From Actinomycetes bacterium (GTDB lineage: Bacteria > Actinomycetota > Acidimicrobiia > Acidimicrobiales > Acidimicrobiaceae), in NCBI GenBank assembly GCA_021803345.1, contig JAJZLS010000067.1:1-63897 (forward strand): a stretch of DNA of 63,897 bases. The letters run 5' to 3'. Positions 17,975-27,076 of this stretch are shown here, one piece after another. Numbering within the stretch: the first letter of the stretch is position 1; the number at the start of each line of letters is the position of its first letter. The position numbers were made by a program, and so were the translations under genes. The notes beneath the pieces are model-generated. The model was not told the origin of the DNA. It worked only from the letters and a program-made list of their open reading frames with translations, and did not search any database.

Positions 17975-18838
17975 TCACCTCCTATTTGATTCTCTGGATT
18001 TCGCCCGAGAGTTGACATTCTCAAATTCAACGTCTTTTGGTTGAAATCTTGTAGAGTCAGGTTTTTCGTCACCGATCTCTGATCTAAATATTTCCCAAAG
18101 TTCCCGGTGAATCTTGGCAAACTCTGGGAGTTCGGCGACGTGAAATACGTCTCTAGGCCTAGATATCGGAACAGCAAGTTCTGCTTTAATCCGCCCCGGT
18201 CTCCGTGTCATAACTACAACACGGTCTGCTAAGGTAAGTGCTTCATTGAGGTCGTGGGTGACAAAGATTACCGTTTTTTGATAATTGCTCCATAAGTCCA
18301 ACAGAATTTGCTGGAGCACAGTTCGGGTAATCGCGTCCACTGCCGCAAACGGTTCGTCCATAAGTACTACTTCAGGGTCGTATACCAAAGTTCGGGCGAT
18401 TGAACACCGCTTCTGCATCCCCCCAGAGAGCTGAGATGGGTAAACTGACTCAAATCCTTCCAATCCGACCAGGCTTATCCATTCTTCAACTCTGGCATCC
18501 CTTTCTTTACGAGGAACGTGGCGTATGTCAAGCGGCAGCCTGATGTTGTCGATCACGGACATCCAGGGGAGTAGCCGAGAGTCCTGTGTCACATATCCAA
18601 CCGCGGTATTGATCCCTTCAACTTGATTTGAGCGAAAATAAATGTTTCCGCTCGAAGGGGGTTTAAGACCTGCCAGAAGACTTAGAAGTGTGCTCTTGCC
18701 GCATCCACTGGGTCCTACTATGGCGCAAAACTCCTTCTCCTCGACGTCAAAGGTGACGTCGCTCAGTGCTTGTACCGTCAGTCCGGTTCGTCGCATCTCA
18801 AAAGTTTGGGAAACGTGTTCAAATCTTACTATAGGCAT
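17975..18838 (-). CDS. ABC transporter ATPase, SsuB/TauB type
   Basis: A 287-residue ATPase with Walker A GPSGCGKST, signature LSGGMQKRCSIART, Walker B VVLMDEPFAAVD and H-loop VTHDLNEAL. It is the first gene of the minus-strand operon ATPase-permease-receptor-deacetylase-SDR-SDR. The proposed promoter lies about 400 bp upstream, with an operator palindrome behind it. The family imports sulfonates, nitrate-like anions or aromatic acids; the ligand here is unknown. Confidence 0.9.
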   Translation of the reverse strand: MPIVRFEHVSQTFEMRRTGLTVQALSDVTFDVEEKEFCAIVGPSGCGKSTLLSLLAGLKPPSSGNIYFRSNQVEGINTAVGYVTQDSRLLPWMSVIDNIRLPLDIRHVPRKERDARVEEWISLVGLEGFESVYPSQLSGGMQKRCSIARTLVYDPEVVLMDEPFAAVDAITRTVLQQILLDLWSNYQKTVIFVTHDLNEALTLADRVVVMTRRPGRIKAELAVPISRPRDVFHVAELPEFAKIHRELWEIFRSEIGDEKPDSTRFQPKDVEFENVNSRAKSRESNRR

Positions 18839-19254
18839 TTTGAACCTTGACTTGTAGATGGGTGGGGCAGCGAAAATGAAGTCTTTGGCGTATTCAAATT
18901 TGACATACCTAAAATTGACAATGCTTGTAATGCGAAACTAATGATCCAGCTTGCCATCAATGATGCTCGGGGATATACACCCGGACAAGGGTAACTTTGC
19001 AACACTGTCGATACTGCAACTTGATATGTAGCAGGTTTGCTCTTTGAGCTGGCTGTACTGGCAAATTGCCCAGCGGGTGGGCTCCAGCTTAAATGGACCA
19101 GACACGAGATTAATTTGTGCCCGTTTGGCACCCGGTCAACACTCTCCAGTATGAACGAAGGTTTGTACAGGTTTGCGCGACATTGCGATATGGAATCCAG
19201 CAGTTTGGAATTTGATCCCTTCAAAATCCCCCCTATTCCAAAAGCTCAATGGTA
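18839..19254 (-). other. Long untranslated leader of the ABC/deacetylase operon
   Basis: About 400 bases between the predicted start of transcription (near 19248) and the ATPase ATG. An ORF from TTG 19224 fills the leader with a GGGGGGA in front, but its 131-residue product looks like translated noncoding DNA. I do not call it a gene. Confidence 0.4.
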
Positions 19255-19283
19255 AATATATTCATATGGTTATGCCATGTCAA
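19255..19283 (-). promoter_or_regulatory. Promoter of the (-) ABC/deacetylase/SDR operon
   Basis: On the minus strand TTGACA (19283-19278), a 17-bp spacer and TATATT (19260-19255), near consensus. Confidence 0.6.
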
Positions 19284-19301
19284 TAGCACCTGGGCTTTTT
19301 G

Positions 19302-19316
19302 TGGAACAATATTCCA
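19302..19316. promoter_or_regulatory. Operator palindrome, regulon site 2
   Basis: TGGAACAATATTCCA. It is centred about 61 bp upstream of the predicted minus-strand transcription start, behind the -35 box. This is an activator-like position. It also lies upstream of the plus-strand redoxin gene. Confidence 0.6.
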
Positions 19317-19499
19317 AAAATGATTACAAAATGGTATGCTTCTAAGGACCAGTACCGGACTGTGATATGCATGTAGGTAAAGAAAGGTTTTTGTCAACAG
19401 CCTTTCTGGAATGTGTTCAAGTCTCGTAAGCTACAGAGGCTTGTCAGAGTGAAACAATGCAATGCTGTGGAATAGCTAAAACGGAGTAAAGAGGTTGTA

Positions 19500-19973
19500 A
19501 TGACGGGACTTGCAAATGGCGCCAAATTTCCGGAGTTGACCATGGACCGGGTGGGAGGCGGCAAGCTCAAAGTTCCAGAGGAAACGCTCGGATCATATGG
19601 GGTCGTTCTGGCATACAGGGGGTCCTGGTGCATGAGATGCAACGAGCAGCTTGCCAGTTATCAGCGTATGTTAGAGGAGTTAAGCAGCGAAGATATCAAG
19701 GTGATCGCATTTTCAACAGATGACCAGGAAAATGCTCGAAAAATGGTTGATGATCATCAACTTGAGTTTCCAGTAGGTTTCGGTGTCGATATGGCCGAGA
19801 CGGCTAAGACGCTGGAAGGATACGTTAATGTTGAGCATCAGTCATTGGAATCGTCGAATTTCCTCCTTCGACCTGATGGCACCATCGAGTTGTCGGTGTA
19901 TGCATCGAGTTCGGTTGGACGACTAACTCCCCAGGACGTTCTGGATATTGTCAGACGGCGAAGAACCCGTTGA
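19500..19973 (+). CDS. Peroxiredoxin-like (AhpC/TSA-fold) protein
   Basis: A 157-residue thioredoxin-fold protein. The segment YRGSWCMRCNEQL carries a C-x2-C pair and resembles the RGxWCPxC motif of the peroxiredoxin-like branch, not the PxxTxxC of classical AhpC. Further landmarks are VIAFSTDDQENA and SNFLLRPDGTI. It probably reduces peroxides or a thiol substrate using the Cys pair. It is encoded alone, opposite the ABC operon, and operator site 2 is nearby. Its link with the catabolic genes is by position only. Confidence 0.75.
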   Translation: MTGLANGAKFPELTMDRVGGGKLKVPEETLGSYGVVLAYRGSWCMRCNEQLASYQRMLEELSSEDIKVIAFSTDDQENARKMVDDHQLEFPVGFGVDMAETAKTLEGYVNVEHQSLESSNFLLRPDGTIELSVYASSSVGRLTPQDVLDIVRRRRTR

Positions 19974-20355
19974 CTAGGCAGTTATGGCTGTGCAGTTGCA
20001 GATTGAAATTGTAACTTGCAAAATGGTGGATCAGGATTCAACTCTTTGCAGTTAACCGGGATCCAAGGGGCACTGATTCAGCTCCCCGTACTAGCCAATC
20101 GGTCCTGTTACTCTGCAGGTTTGGGTGGTTGTCCTATTTTTGCTCACCAGAGGAGGCAGATGTGGCACCATGAAGAGATGGTGTGCAATTTTTAGTTAAG
20201 CGTAAAAGAGCTATCAAAAGTGTCATAATGAAACTTGTTGTGCGGGTAATTGTAATTCAGTTTTGAGCTAGTTTGATTTAGCCCGGCAGTATTAGACCAT
20301 GAGGGCGACATCGGGGGTTACAAGTGGTTCAAAACTAAAGCCAGAAGGAGGGGGC
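19974..20355. other. Intergenic, no gene recognised
   Basis: About 380 bases before the FAD oxidase gene. An ATG at 20299 opens the frame of that gene, but the better start is 20356. No palindrome of the regulon type and no RNA gene are seen. Confidence 0.5.
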
Positions 20356-21792
20356 ATGGGGAATATTTCGCTTGCCTGTGTCGACGGTGGTCGTGTCGAG
20401 GTTGACGATCAGCTACTTGAGAATTTCAGATCGAATTTACGAGGCCGGCTTCTGCGGCCGGGAGATTCAGATTATGACCTAACTCGCAAAATTTGGAATG
20501 GTATGTTCGATAAGCGGCCAGCCCTGATTGTCAGTTGCCGCGGGGTGGCAGACATAATTGCTTCAGTTAATTTTGCCAGAGAAAATAGAGTTCTACTTGC
20601 AGTCCGGGGCGGCGGCCACAACGTAGCAGGTAATGCCTCATGTGATGATGGGTTGATGATAGACCTTTCTTTCATGAAAGGGATTTGGGTTGACAGAGGA
20701 ACAGCAAAAGTGCGGGTCCAGGGGGGCGCCACCTGGGGGGACGTCGACCGGGAGACACAACTGTTCTCCCTTGCCATCCCGGGAGGAGTTGTTTCGACTA
20801 CTGGTGTTGCCGGCCTTACCTTAGGGGGTGGCATGGGCTGGCAAATGCGCAAAAGAGGCCTGAGTATCGACAATCTGATCTCTGTTGAAATAGTAACCGC
20901 GGACGGGGAGTTGAAAGTCGCAAGTGCGGCCGAGAACCCTGACCTATTTTGGGCTGTTAGAGGAGGTGGAGGCAATTTCGGTGTAGTAGCCAGCTTTGAG
21001 TTTCAAGCTCATCCGGTTGGACCTATTGTGACGCTTGCCTGTCCCATGTATCCGGCGGACCTTGGTGAAGTTGCACTGAGAGCATGGCGAGATTTTATGA
21101 CAACTGCGCCCGAGGAATGTGGTGGTTCATTTTTGTTCTGGTCAATTCCAAATAATCCGTTTTTTCCAGAGGAGCATCACGGAAAGCCGATTGCGATTCC
21201 GCTAATTACCCATATAGGCGATTTGGAGTTTGGGGAGAGGTTGTTAGATCCGATTCGACATCTTGGAACTCCTTTGGTGGATCTGAGCGGACCTATTCCG
21301 TGGACCATGATGCAGGCGATGTTTGATCCATTCGTCCAGGCGGGCGCGCTCAATTATTACTGGAAGTCGCTCCATCTTGCCAGTTTAGATAACAACGTAG
21401 TAAGTGAATTAGTGGAGGTGGCTACCACGATACCTTCCAAAAACACCTATCTCGTGGTCCTGCCGCTGGGAGGGGCATTTGCTAGAGTGGCTTCCGACGA
21501 GACAGCTTTTGGCTTGAGAGATATGCCGTTCACTCTGGAGCTGGATTCAATGTGGCCAGATTCCTCTGAAGATGAGCTCAATATCGAGTGGACCAGAAAC
21601 ACCTGGACGTCTTTGCAAACATATTCCACTGGGGCGGCCTATTTGAATTTCCCGGGATTTGGTGAAGATGTGGAAAACCTGGTACGGAATTCAGTGGGCG
21701 CTAATAATTATGAAAGGCTTCGCCAACTGAAAACACTTTATGATCCAACCAACCTGTTTCGAATGAATCTAAACATCAAACCCAGCGCGTGA
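20356..21792 (+). CDS. FAD-linked oxidase with BBE C-terminal domain
   Basis: A 478-residue flavoprotein of the berberine-bridge/PCMH family. The FAD domain shows VRGGGHNVAGN with the His that usually binds FAD covalently, then GVAGLTLGGGMGW and VRGGGGNFGVV. The Cys used for a second covalent link in some members is absent at MGWQMRKRGL. The BBE tail is NYERLRQLKTLYDPTNLF. Such enzymes oxidise alcohols, amines or C-C bonds using O2. The start is ATG 20356, with AGAAGGAGG 4 bases upstream; an in-frame ATG 57 bases earlier lacks this. It precedes the dioxygenase genes by 86 bases. Confidence 0.85.
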   Translation: MGNISLACVDGGRVEVDDQLLENFRSNLRGRLLRPGDSDYDLTRKIWNGMFDKRPALIVSCRGVADIIASVNFARENRVLLAVRGGGHNVAGNASCDDGLMIDLSFMKGIWVDRGTAKVRVQGGATWGDVDRETQLFSLAIPGGVVSTTGVAGLTLGGGMGWQMRKRGLSIDNLISVEIVTADGELKVASAAENPDLFWAVRGGGGNFGVVASFEFQAHPVGPIVTLACPMYPADLGEVALRAWRDFMTTAPEECGGSFLFWSIPNNPFFPEEHHGKPIAIPLITHIGDLEFGERLLDPIRHLGTPLVDLSGPIPWTMMQAMFDPFVQAGALNYYWKSLHLASLDNNVVSELVEVATTIPSKNTYLVVLPLGGAFARVASDETAFGLRDMPFTLELDSMWPDSSEDELNIEWTRNTWTSLQTYSTGAAYLNFPGFGEDVENLVRNSVGANNYERLRQLKTLYDPTNLFRMNLNIKPSA

Positions 21793-21878
21793 GTCCGTCA
21801 TATTGGAAGGCGGCTGGACTGGATTCTTTCCAGAAAGATATCCGGTTCCAGTCAAGGTTGTACTAAAGGGAGTGAAAT

Positions 21879-22706
21879 ATGGCCGAGTTTGTGGGTGCAT
21901 TCGGTGTTCCGCACACGCCGGGATTTCCAGCTCTGGTAGAGCGGGAGGGCCAATCAAGCGAAACAGCACAATTGTACCAGGCCATTTTGGATCAATTATT
22001 AGATCTCAGAGTAGATGTTTTGGTGGTTTTTGACAGTGATCATTTGAACAGTTTCTTTCTCGACAACCTTCCTGCTCTTTGTATTCCGGTGGCGGCTGAT
22101 GCCCGCGGTCCAAATGATTCTGTTCCTTCGTTGCCTGAGCGACTGGTGCGTTTGCAGCCCCAGCTTGGAATGCACATGGTGGATTATTTAACTCGGGGAC
22201 AGTTTGATGTTTCCCGCAGCCATCACCTGAGCCTTGACCATTCGCTCATGGTGCCGCTTCACTTTCTTGACCCCGAAAACAGGTTTCAAGTTCTTCCTAT
22301 CTACATAAACGGACTTGTTCCGCCTCTCATTTCGTCCCTTCGTGCACATTCCCTTGGAGAATGCGTACTAAAGACAATTGCTGAATGGGACTCAGAATCC
22401 CGGGTGGCGATTATTGCCAGTGGTAGTTTCTCCCTTGAAGTTGGCGGTCCGAGAATCAGTGACGATGGGATATCTGGCGTACCGGATCCCGAATGGGTTC
22501 TTCACGTAGCTGACCGTCTAAAGAAGGGCGCGATTAGCAAGTTGATCGATGAGGCTACAACTGAGCGAATGCTGCGGGCCGGCAATGTCGGTGGTGAGCT
22601 TTTGAACTGGATTGCACTGCTCGGGACGGTAGGAGACAAACCTTGCAGGTTCTTGGAACTGCAAACCCAGTTCGGTCATGGATATGCGTCATGGGAGGTT
22701 TTATAA
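21879..22706 (+). CDS. Class III extradiol dioxygenase catalytic subunit, LigB-like
   Basis: A 275-residue protein of the LigB superfamily (protocatechuate 4,5-dioxygenase beta chain). Candidate iron ligands sit in FGVPHTPGFP near the N-terminus and in the VVFDSDHLNSFF region; SLDHSLMVPLHFL is a third family block. Such enzymes cleave catechol-type rings next to the hydroxyls using Fe(II) and O2. The LigA-type partner follows 2 bases after the stop. The gene pair is followed by a zinc dehydrogenase, as expected for a ring-cleavage pathway. The exact aromatic substrate is not evident. Confidence 0.85.
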   Translation: MAEFVGAFGVPHTPGFPALVEREGQSSETAQLYQAILDQLLDLRVDVLVVFDSDHLNSFFLDNLPALCIPVAADARGPNDSVPSLPERLVRLQPQLGMHMVDYLTRGQFDVSRSHHLSLDHSLMVPLHFLDPENRFQVLPIYINGLVPPLISSLRAHSLGECVLKTIAEWDSESRVAIIASGSFSLEVGGPRISDDGISGVPDPEWVLHVADRLKKGAISKLIDEATTERMLRAGNVGGELLNWIALLGTVGDKPCRFLELQTQFGHGYASWEVL

Positions 22707-22708
22707 GT

Positions 22709-22984
22709 TTGAGTACTTACGACGTCAATTTATTTTGTCACAGAATTTCTGTCGATCCAGTATTTCGTAATGCCGTTCTGAATGGTTCCGAAAAGCCTTG
22801 GAATGAAAGTGGACTCGATCCCGTCGAGATTGAGGCACTTCGCAGTGGAGACGTGGGTTTACTTTACCGTCGGGGAGCAGATGCCTTTCTTCTTCATCAG
22901 CTCGCTCGTTTTCAGGTCGAAGGTTTGACTCCTAAACGCTATGCAGCCAGCATGAAATATGGCAGGGTGCTGCCGAGAGACTGA
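22709..22984 (+). CDS. LigA-like small subunit of extradiol dioxygenase
   Basis: A 91-residue helical protein of the LigA type (protocatechuate 4,5-dioxygenase alpha chain): NLFCHRISVDPVFRNAV, then DPVEIEALRSGDVGLLYRRG and a short polar tail. It would cap the LigB active site. TTG 22709 is chosen because GGGAGG lies inside the last LigB codons at a suitable distance. An in-frame ATG at 22691 overlaps LigB and has no ribosome site. Confidence 0.8.
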   Translation: MSTYDVNLFCHRISVDPVFRNAVLNGSEKPWNESGLDPVEIEALRSGDVGLLYRRGADAFLLHQLARFQVEGLTPKRYAASMKYGRVLPRD

Positions 22985-23096
22985 CGGGAGAATTCATTCG
23001 ACTGGTCGGTACGAGTCCCATGATTTTTATTTTTGGTTTTTCAGGATTCAGGTGGGTTACATCGAGGATCATGAGGTTTTTACAGGAGGATTGTAA

Positions 23097-24191
23097 ATGA
23101 CTGAAAAAGCCTACAGCGCGGTGTTAACCGCACCCCGGCATCTCGCGATTTTAGAGTATGACCTACCCGAAATTGCTGATGATGATGGTTTGATCAAGAT
23201 AGAAATGGCCGGAATATGCCATACGGATGTAGAAAGATACAATGGGGCTGTTGTATCGGCACCTTATCCTCTAATTCTGGGCCACGAGATCGTTGGCCGG
23301 GTAGACAGAATCGGAAAGATGGCCGCGCGCCGCTGGGGCGTTGCTGAAGGTGACCGGGTAATAGTGGAGCCGAGAGTCAGGTGCGGTTTCTGTAGCGCCT
23401 GTATCATGGGAAACTATAAATTCTGCCAGAACAGGATAGGTTATGGAACGAGCATGCCGGCAGATCAGTTGCCCCATTTGTGGGGCTCGTACGGTCAATA
23501 CATGTATCTGGCCCCAGGTTCAATTTTGCATCGTGTTTCCGATGCTGTTTCACCCAGGCTAGCCACTTTGATCGGAGTTGCGATCTCAAACGGTATTCAA
23601 TGGGCTGTAGTGCAGGGCGGTGTCAGGTTAGGCGATTCGGTGGTCGTACAAGGTGTTGGACCTATCGGGCTGGCAACTGTGGCGGTTGCCAAAGAGGCTG
23701 GAGCGGGTCCGATTATTGCAACTGGTCTGACAAGCGATAAAGTAGGTTTTGACCTTGCTATTGAATTCGGTGCAGATGCCACGGTAAATGTGGAAGAGGA
23801 AGATCTGGTCGAGACGGTATCTAGATTCACGGATGGCGATTTGGCCGATGTTGTCATAGACGTAACTGGAAGCGGCTCTGCGGTTAGAACATCGATAGAA
23901 ATTGTAAAAAAGGGCGGAACGGTCGTCAATGCCGGGATAACCGGGGATACGACATTAAGTCCGCTTTTGCTTGATCGGGTGCTGTACAAAGAGGTGAGGC
24001 TTCAAGGGGTATTTACATACGATTTTCGGGCGCTGCGTAAGAGCATAAAGCTCGTTGAACGTAATCATTACAGCTTCGAAAAGATCATTACCCATGAGTT
24101 CCCACTTATAAAGGCCGAGGAGGCTCTACAATGTGCCGCAAGAGAGAACCCAGAGATGATTCCTATCAAAGTTGCAATAGTTCCAAATTGA
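23097..24191 (+). CDS. Zinc-dependent medium-chain alcohol dehydrogenase
   Basis: A 364-residue MDR-family enzyme. Catalytic zinc ligands are in AGICHTDVE (Cys41) and LGHEIVGRV. The structural zinc loop CGFCSACIMGNYKFC is complete. The cofactor loop VQGVGPIGLA opens the Rossmann domain. It would oxidise an alcohol to an aldehyde or ketone with NAD(P). ATG has a strong ribosome site (AGGAGG). It lies about 110 bp after the LigA-like gene on the same strand and is the probable last gene of the FAD oxidase-dioxygenase group. It faces the next gene convergently. Confidence 0.9.
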   Translation: MTEKAYSAVLTAPRHLAILEYDLPEIADDDGLIKIEMAGICHTDVERYNGAVVSAPYPLILGHEIVGRVDRIGKMAARRWGVAEGDRVIVEPRVRCGFCSACIMGNYKFCQNRIGYGTSMPADQLPHLWGSYGQYMYLAPGSILHRVSDAVSPRLATLIGVAISNGIQWAVVQGGVRLGDSVVVQGVGPIGLATVAVAKEAGAGPIIATGLTSDKVGFDLAIEFGADATVNVEEEDLVETVSRFTDGDLADVVIDVTGSGSAVRTSIEIVKKGGTVVNAGITGDTTLSPLLLDRVLYKEVRLQGVFTYDFRALRKSIKLVERNHYSFEKIITHEFPLIKAEEALQCAARENPEMIPIKVAIVPN

Positions 24192-24304
24192 TTCTTTTTA
24201 TTACGGGCACGACAGGTCCCTTTGGCCGTGTATACGACTGGGTCGTGGATGGAGCTGAGACAAGTTTGTGCAGTCATAAGGTTGTGCTGGTAGCTACGCG
24301 TGTT

Positions 24305-25060
24305 TCAAAGAAGCGTGAGCAGCTTGCCATAGCCCTCGATTGGATTGTTGACTTTGAGAGTTTTGAGGGCCCACCAGATAAAAAGCCCATTAGCGGTTAT
24401 AGCTGGGCGCCTGCATCTGTTTTCTAGGGCATCAGTTAGCCTAATGTCACCTATACGCCCACAAGGAATATACACTGCGTCAGCTTTTGGATTAGCGCTT
24501 ACTAATTCATATGCCATATCCGCGAAGACCCCGTTTTTTAGCAGTGCGTAGTCTTTTTGTTTCATTTTCCCAGCCCCAACTGATCCAAGAACTTCGATTC
24601 CGGCTTCGCCCAGCACCTCGGCGATTCTGTCAGTGGTTGGAGTATCGAAAGGGGTGCAGAGAACAATCCGGGTAGCATTTATTTCTGCGAGCGCCAGAAG
24701 GGCGGCATTCAGGTCAGTGATTGAAGGTAGGCCTGAAACGGATGTGATTTGCGTTTTTAACCTGCGGTCAGCTTCGATTCCCCCTTCTAGCACTAAAGGG
24801 ATCCCAGCTGAAAATACGATATCCGCCCCAGTGTCTGCTAGTTGTTTGGCGGCGGTTTCGATACCTTTTAGAGCAAGTTCAACATCGTTGGAGGAGATTT
24901 TTGATACCGCCAGGGTGGCAATAATCAGCCCGATATCGTCAGGAACGGCTTGGTAAAAGTCTTTCGCTGCCCGTTCGCAAGTCGATGGAGCTATAAGACC
25001 CACCCTGCCTCTTTCTCCAAATACTTGATCTGGAATTGGTGTGCTGTCAGTTTGGTTCAT
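24305..25060 (-). CDS. Asp/Glu racemase-superfamily protein (maleate isomerase / arylmalonate decarboxylase-like)
   Basis: A 251-residue protein with RVGLIAPSTCERAA at the start and YIPCGRIGDI near the end. The second carries the conserved C-terminal half Cys. The first-half Cys of racemases and maleate isomerases would fall in IVFSAGIPLVLEGG, where Ser-Ala-Gly stand instead. Arylmalonate decarboxylase has the same one-Cys pattern, so decarboxylation is as plausible as isomerisation. The gene is divergent from the Rbs-Hyu operon, with more than 700 bp between, and convergent with the alcohol dehydrogenase. Confidence 0.75.
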   Translation of the reverse strand: MNQTDSTPIPDQVFGERGRVGLIAPSTCERAAKDFYQAVPDDIGLIIATLAVSKISSNDVELALKGIETAAKQLADTGADIVFSAGIPLVLEGGIEADRRLKTQITSVSGLPSITDLNAALLALAEINATRIVLCTPFDTPTTDRIAEVLGEAGIEVLGSVGAGKMKQKDYALLKNGVFADMAYELVSANPKADAVYIPCGRIGDIRLTDALENRCRRPAITANGLFIWWALKTLKVNNPIEGYGKLLTLL

Positions 25061-25361
25061 TTTTTGTCCTTATCTGTATTGTGCAGTTCTTGGAAGTTTG
25101 CTCCGTTGATCTCTGAGACTAACTTCATGGTCCTTTTACCCCTTTTATTTGTTTTGGATTTAACTAAATGAAAATCAATGATCAATGAATTTCACACAAA
25201 ACTACGTGATGGCTTAGCAGGCGGCTTTGGGTAGATTTTCAGCTGATTGGTGTTAGGCACCAAATCCTAAAATGCATCGCTTGATTATTGAGTATCCATA
25301 GCAGTCCCCAATCTGGCCACATAGAAATTCGAGATCTTCAGCAGAAAACACCAGGTATGGC

Positions 25362-25390
25362 TTGACTCAGTATCAACTGAAGAGTATACA
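25362..25390 (+). promoter_or_regulatory. Promoter of the Rbs-Hyu operon
   Basis: TTGACT (25362-25367), 17-bp spacer, TATACA (25385-25390), immediately followed by the operator. Transcripts would have a leader of about 480 bases before the receptor gene. Confidence 0.65.
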
Positions 25391-25405
25391 TGGAACATTG
25401 TTCCA
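25391..25405 (+). promoter_or_regulatory. Operator palindrome, regulon site 3
   Basis: TGGAACATTGTTCCA, a perfect 7+1+7 palindrome directly downstream of the -10 box. It covers the expected start of transcription, a classical repressor position. Confidence 0.75.
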
Positions 25406-25805
25406 TTATTGTTTGGGGTGAGAGGCCAGAGTATAAAGTTATAAAGACCTGAAGTCCAGTAAAGCCATTTTTGTCTCACGCAGATTAAGAGAGCCTACTG
25501 GAAATGATCTTTTTGTCTGGAGAGTTAAGTCGTTTATTCAAATTTGATTGGGTGATTTCAGGATAAGAAACAGCAGTCAGTGCGATTAGCAAATTGGTAA
25601 CTTGACAACAAAACATAGTTGAAGATGTTGTACATCTAAGCAATATTTAGAATAGGACCAGTCATAGTTTAGGCTTCTAAATTTCGAGGTTTCATTGCAG
25701 AAGATGTAATTGAGGTGAATTTATTAGAGCGCTAGATGTCCGGGTTTACTTTAGAAGGAGTGTCATAAGGAATCGATTATTTATCTAGCACAGCGGAGGG
25801 GGAAA
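25406..25805 (+). other. Long leader of the Rbs-Hyu operon
   Basis: About 400 bases between the operator and the small leader ORF. A ten-codon ORF (from ATG 25735) ends just before it. No protein gene or known riboswitch is recognised. The leader may hold a structured element. Confidence 0.35.
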
Positions 25806-25889
25806 ATGAATAGCCAGGATGGCAAGATGAACACAGCAATTGAAATAGTCAGTTGCATGAGGCAATCAAACGGGGGAGTCATTGAATGA
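25806..25889 (+). CDS. 27-residue leader ORF coupled to receptor gene
   Basis: A short ORF, MNSQDGKMNTAIEIVSCMRQ followed by seven more residues. It has a strong Shine-Dalgarno sequence (GCGGAGGGGG, about 4 bases before ATG). Its TGA overlaps the ATG of the following lipoprotein gene (ATGA). The receptor's own ribosome site (GGGGGAG) lies inside it. It may be a translational coupling peptide that sets receptor synthesis. I know no homologue. Confidence 0.5.
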   Translation: MNSQDGKMNTAIEIVSCMRQSNGGVIE

Positions 25890-27076
25890 AACTAATCAGC
25901 AGGGTGGGATATAGAAAAAGAGTACCGCTGGTGACAATGTTAGTAGCGGGAGCCACGTTGCTTGCAGCTTGTGGCAGTTCATCGAGTGCTTCAAGTAAGG
26001 CAACAACCACGGTGCCTTCCAGCTCAACCTCTGCTTCCAACTCAAGTGCAAATACATCGGGATTGTCTGCAAAACTAAAGGCCTTGGAAGCGATTCCTGC
26101 TTTCAAGAATCCTGGGCCGGCAATTAGTGCTGGGAAACTATCAGGTAAAACAGTGGTGATGATAGATGGGGATCCCGCAGCTGGACCAGTAATTCAGGCA
26201 GCCAATGGCGTTATTGCCGCAGCCAAGGTTGCTGGACTCAACTTGAAGGTCTTGAATGGTCAAAACGCCAGCACTTCAACGTATATTCAGTTACTCGATC
26301 AAGCCATAGCTGCCAAGCCAATGGCAATAATTACACTTGCGGTTGCACCGGCTCTGGTAAAGCCTCAGCTTCAGGCGGCCAAATCTGCAGGGATCCCAGT
26401 GGTTGTGGGGCTTCAGCAGTGGCATGCCAACCCTTCACGTCCTGACTATTTCGGATTTGTAACTCAACCAGGTTCTTTAGAAGGACTTGTGATGGCTGAA
26501 CAGATCGCAGTAACTGGACCTAAGAATGCACAGATCGGCTTTATAACTTCGAATGTTATAAATCTTTCGCTACAGATCTATAACTCATTTAAATCAGGGC
26601 TTGCAAAGTACTGCCCTGGATGCAAGGTTGTTGATGTACAGAATGTGGACCCATCCAACTGGGTGAGTTCATTGAGTTCGACTGCAAGTTCAATATTGGC
26701 TGCGCATCCAAACCTCAATTACCTAATCCCTGTATTCGATGGAATGACACCGTTTATAGTATCTGCCCTCGGTAGCGCCGGAGGGGGCCATAAGGTGAAA
26801 GTTATAACCACTCAGACAAGCATAGGAGCATCGCTGAAAGAGGTCCAAAATGGCACATTCACATCGGATGTTGGTTCATCAGCGACATGGGAAGGTTGGG
26901 CTATGATAGACCAGGCTTTACGGGCAGGGCTGAATCTGCCACCTGAGTCAAATACAACGATTCCGGTGAGGCTGCTAAATTCATCTGATCTAACTGGGGA
27001 AAATATTAACAGTGATGCCTCAATCTTTGGCACCAGCTATGTTCAGGGCTTCAAGAAGCTGTGGGGTCTTGGTTAA
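25886..27076 (+). CDS. Sugar-type ABC receptor lipoprotein (RbsB-like)
   Basis: A 396-residue type I periplasmic-binding-fold lipoprotein. Lipobox LAAC (Cys29) is followed by a Ser/Thr-rich linker. The fold landmarks are GKTVVMIDGDPAAG, LLDQAIAAKPMAIITLAV and AAKSAGIPVVV, as in RbsB and relatives. It would pass its ligand to the RbsC-type permease whose ATG overlaps its stop (TAATG). The family is best known for sugars, but the downstream HyuAB genes suggest a different ligand, such as a ketone, hydantoin or heterocycle. That is inference. Confidence 0.88.
   Translation: MKLISRVGYRKRVPLVTMLVAGATLLAACGSSSSASSKATTTVPSSSTSASNSSANTSGLSAKLKALEAIPAFKNPGPAISAGKLSGKTVVMIDGDPAAGPVIQAANGVIAAAKVAGLNLKVLNGQNASTSTYIQLLDQAIAAKPMAIITLAVAPALVKPQLQAAKSAGIPVVVGLQQWHANPSRPDYFGFVTQPGSLEGLVMAEQIAVTGPKNAQIGFITSNVINLSLQIYNSFKSGLAKYCPGCKVVDVQNVDPSNWVSSLSSTASSILAAHPNLNYLIPVFDGMTPFIVSALGSAGGGHKVKVITTQTSIGASLKEVQNGTFTSDVGSSATWEGWAMIDQALRAGLNLPPESNTTIPVRLLNSSDLTGENINSDASIFGTSYVQGFKKLWGLG

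Noticed and set aside
18829-19224. 131-residue minus-strand ORF with a G-rich site in front of a TTG
   Set aside because: The product has no domain-like pattern, overlaps the ATPase start and lies wholly in a proposed leader.
21816-21836. CTGGA-N5-TCCAG palindrome before the LigB-like gene
   Set aside because: It lacks the GGAA/TTCC arms of the regulon palindrome, and no promoter is aligned with it.
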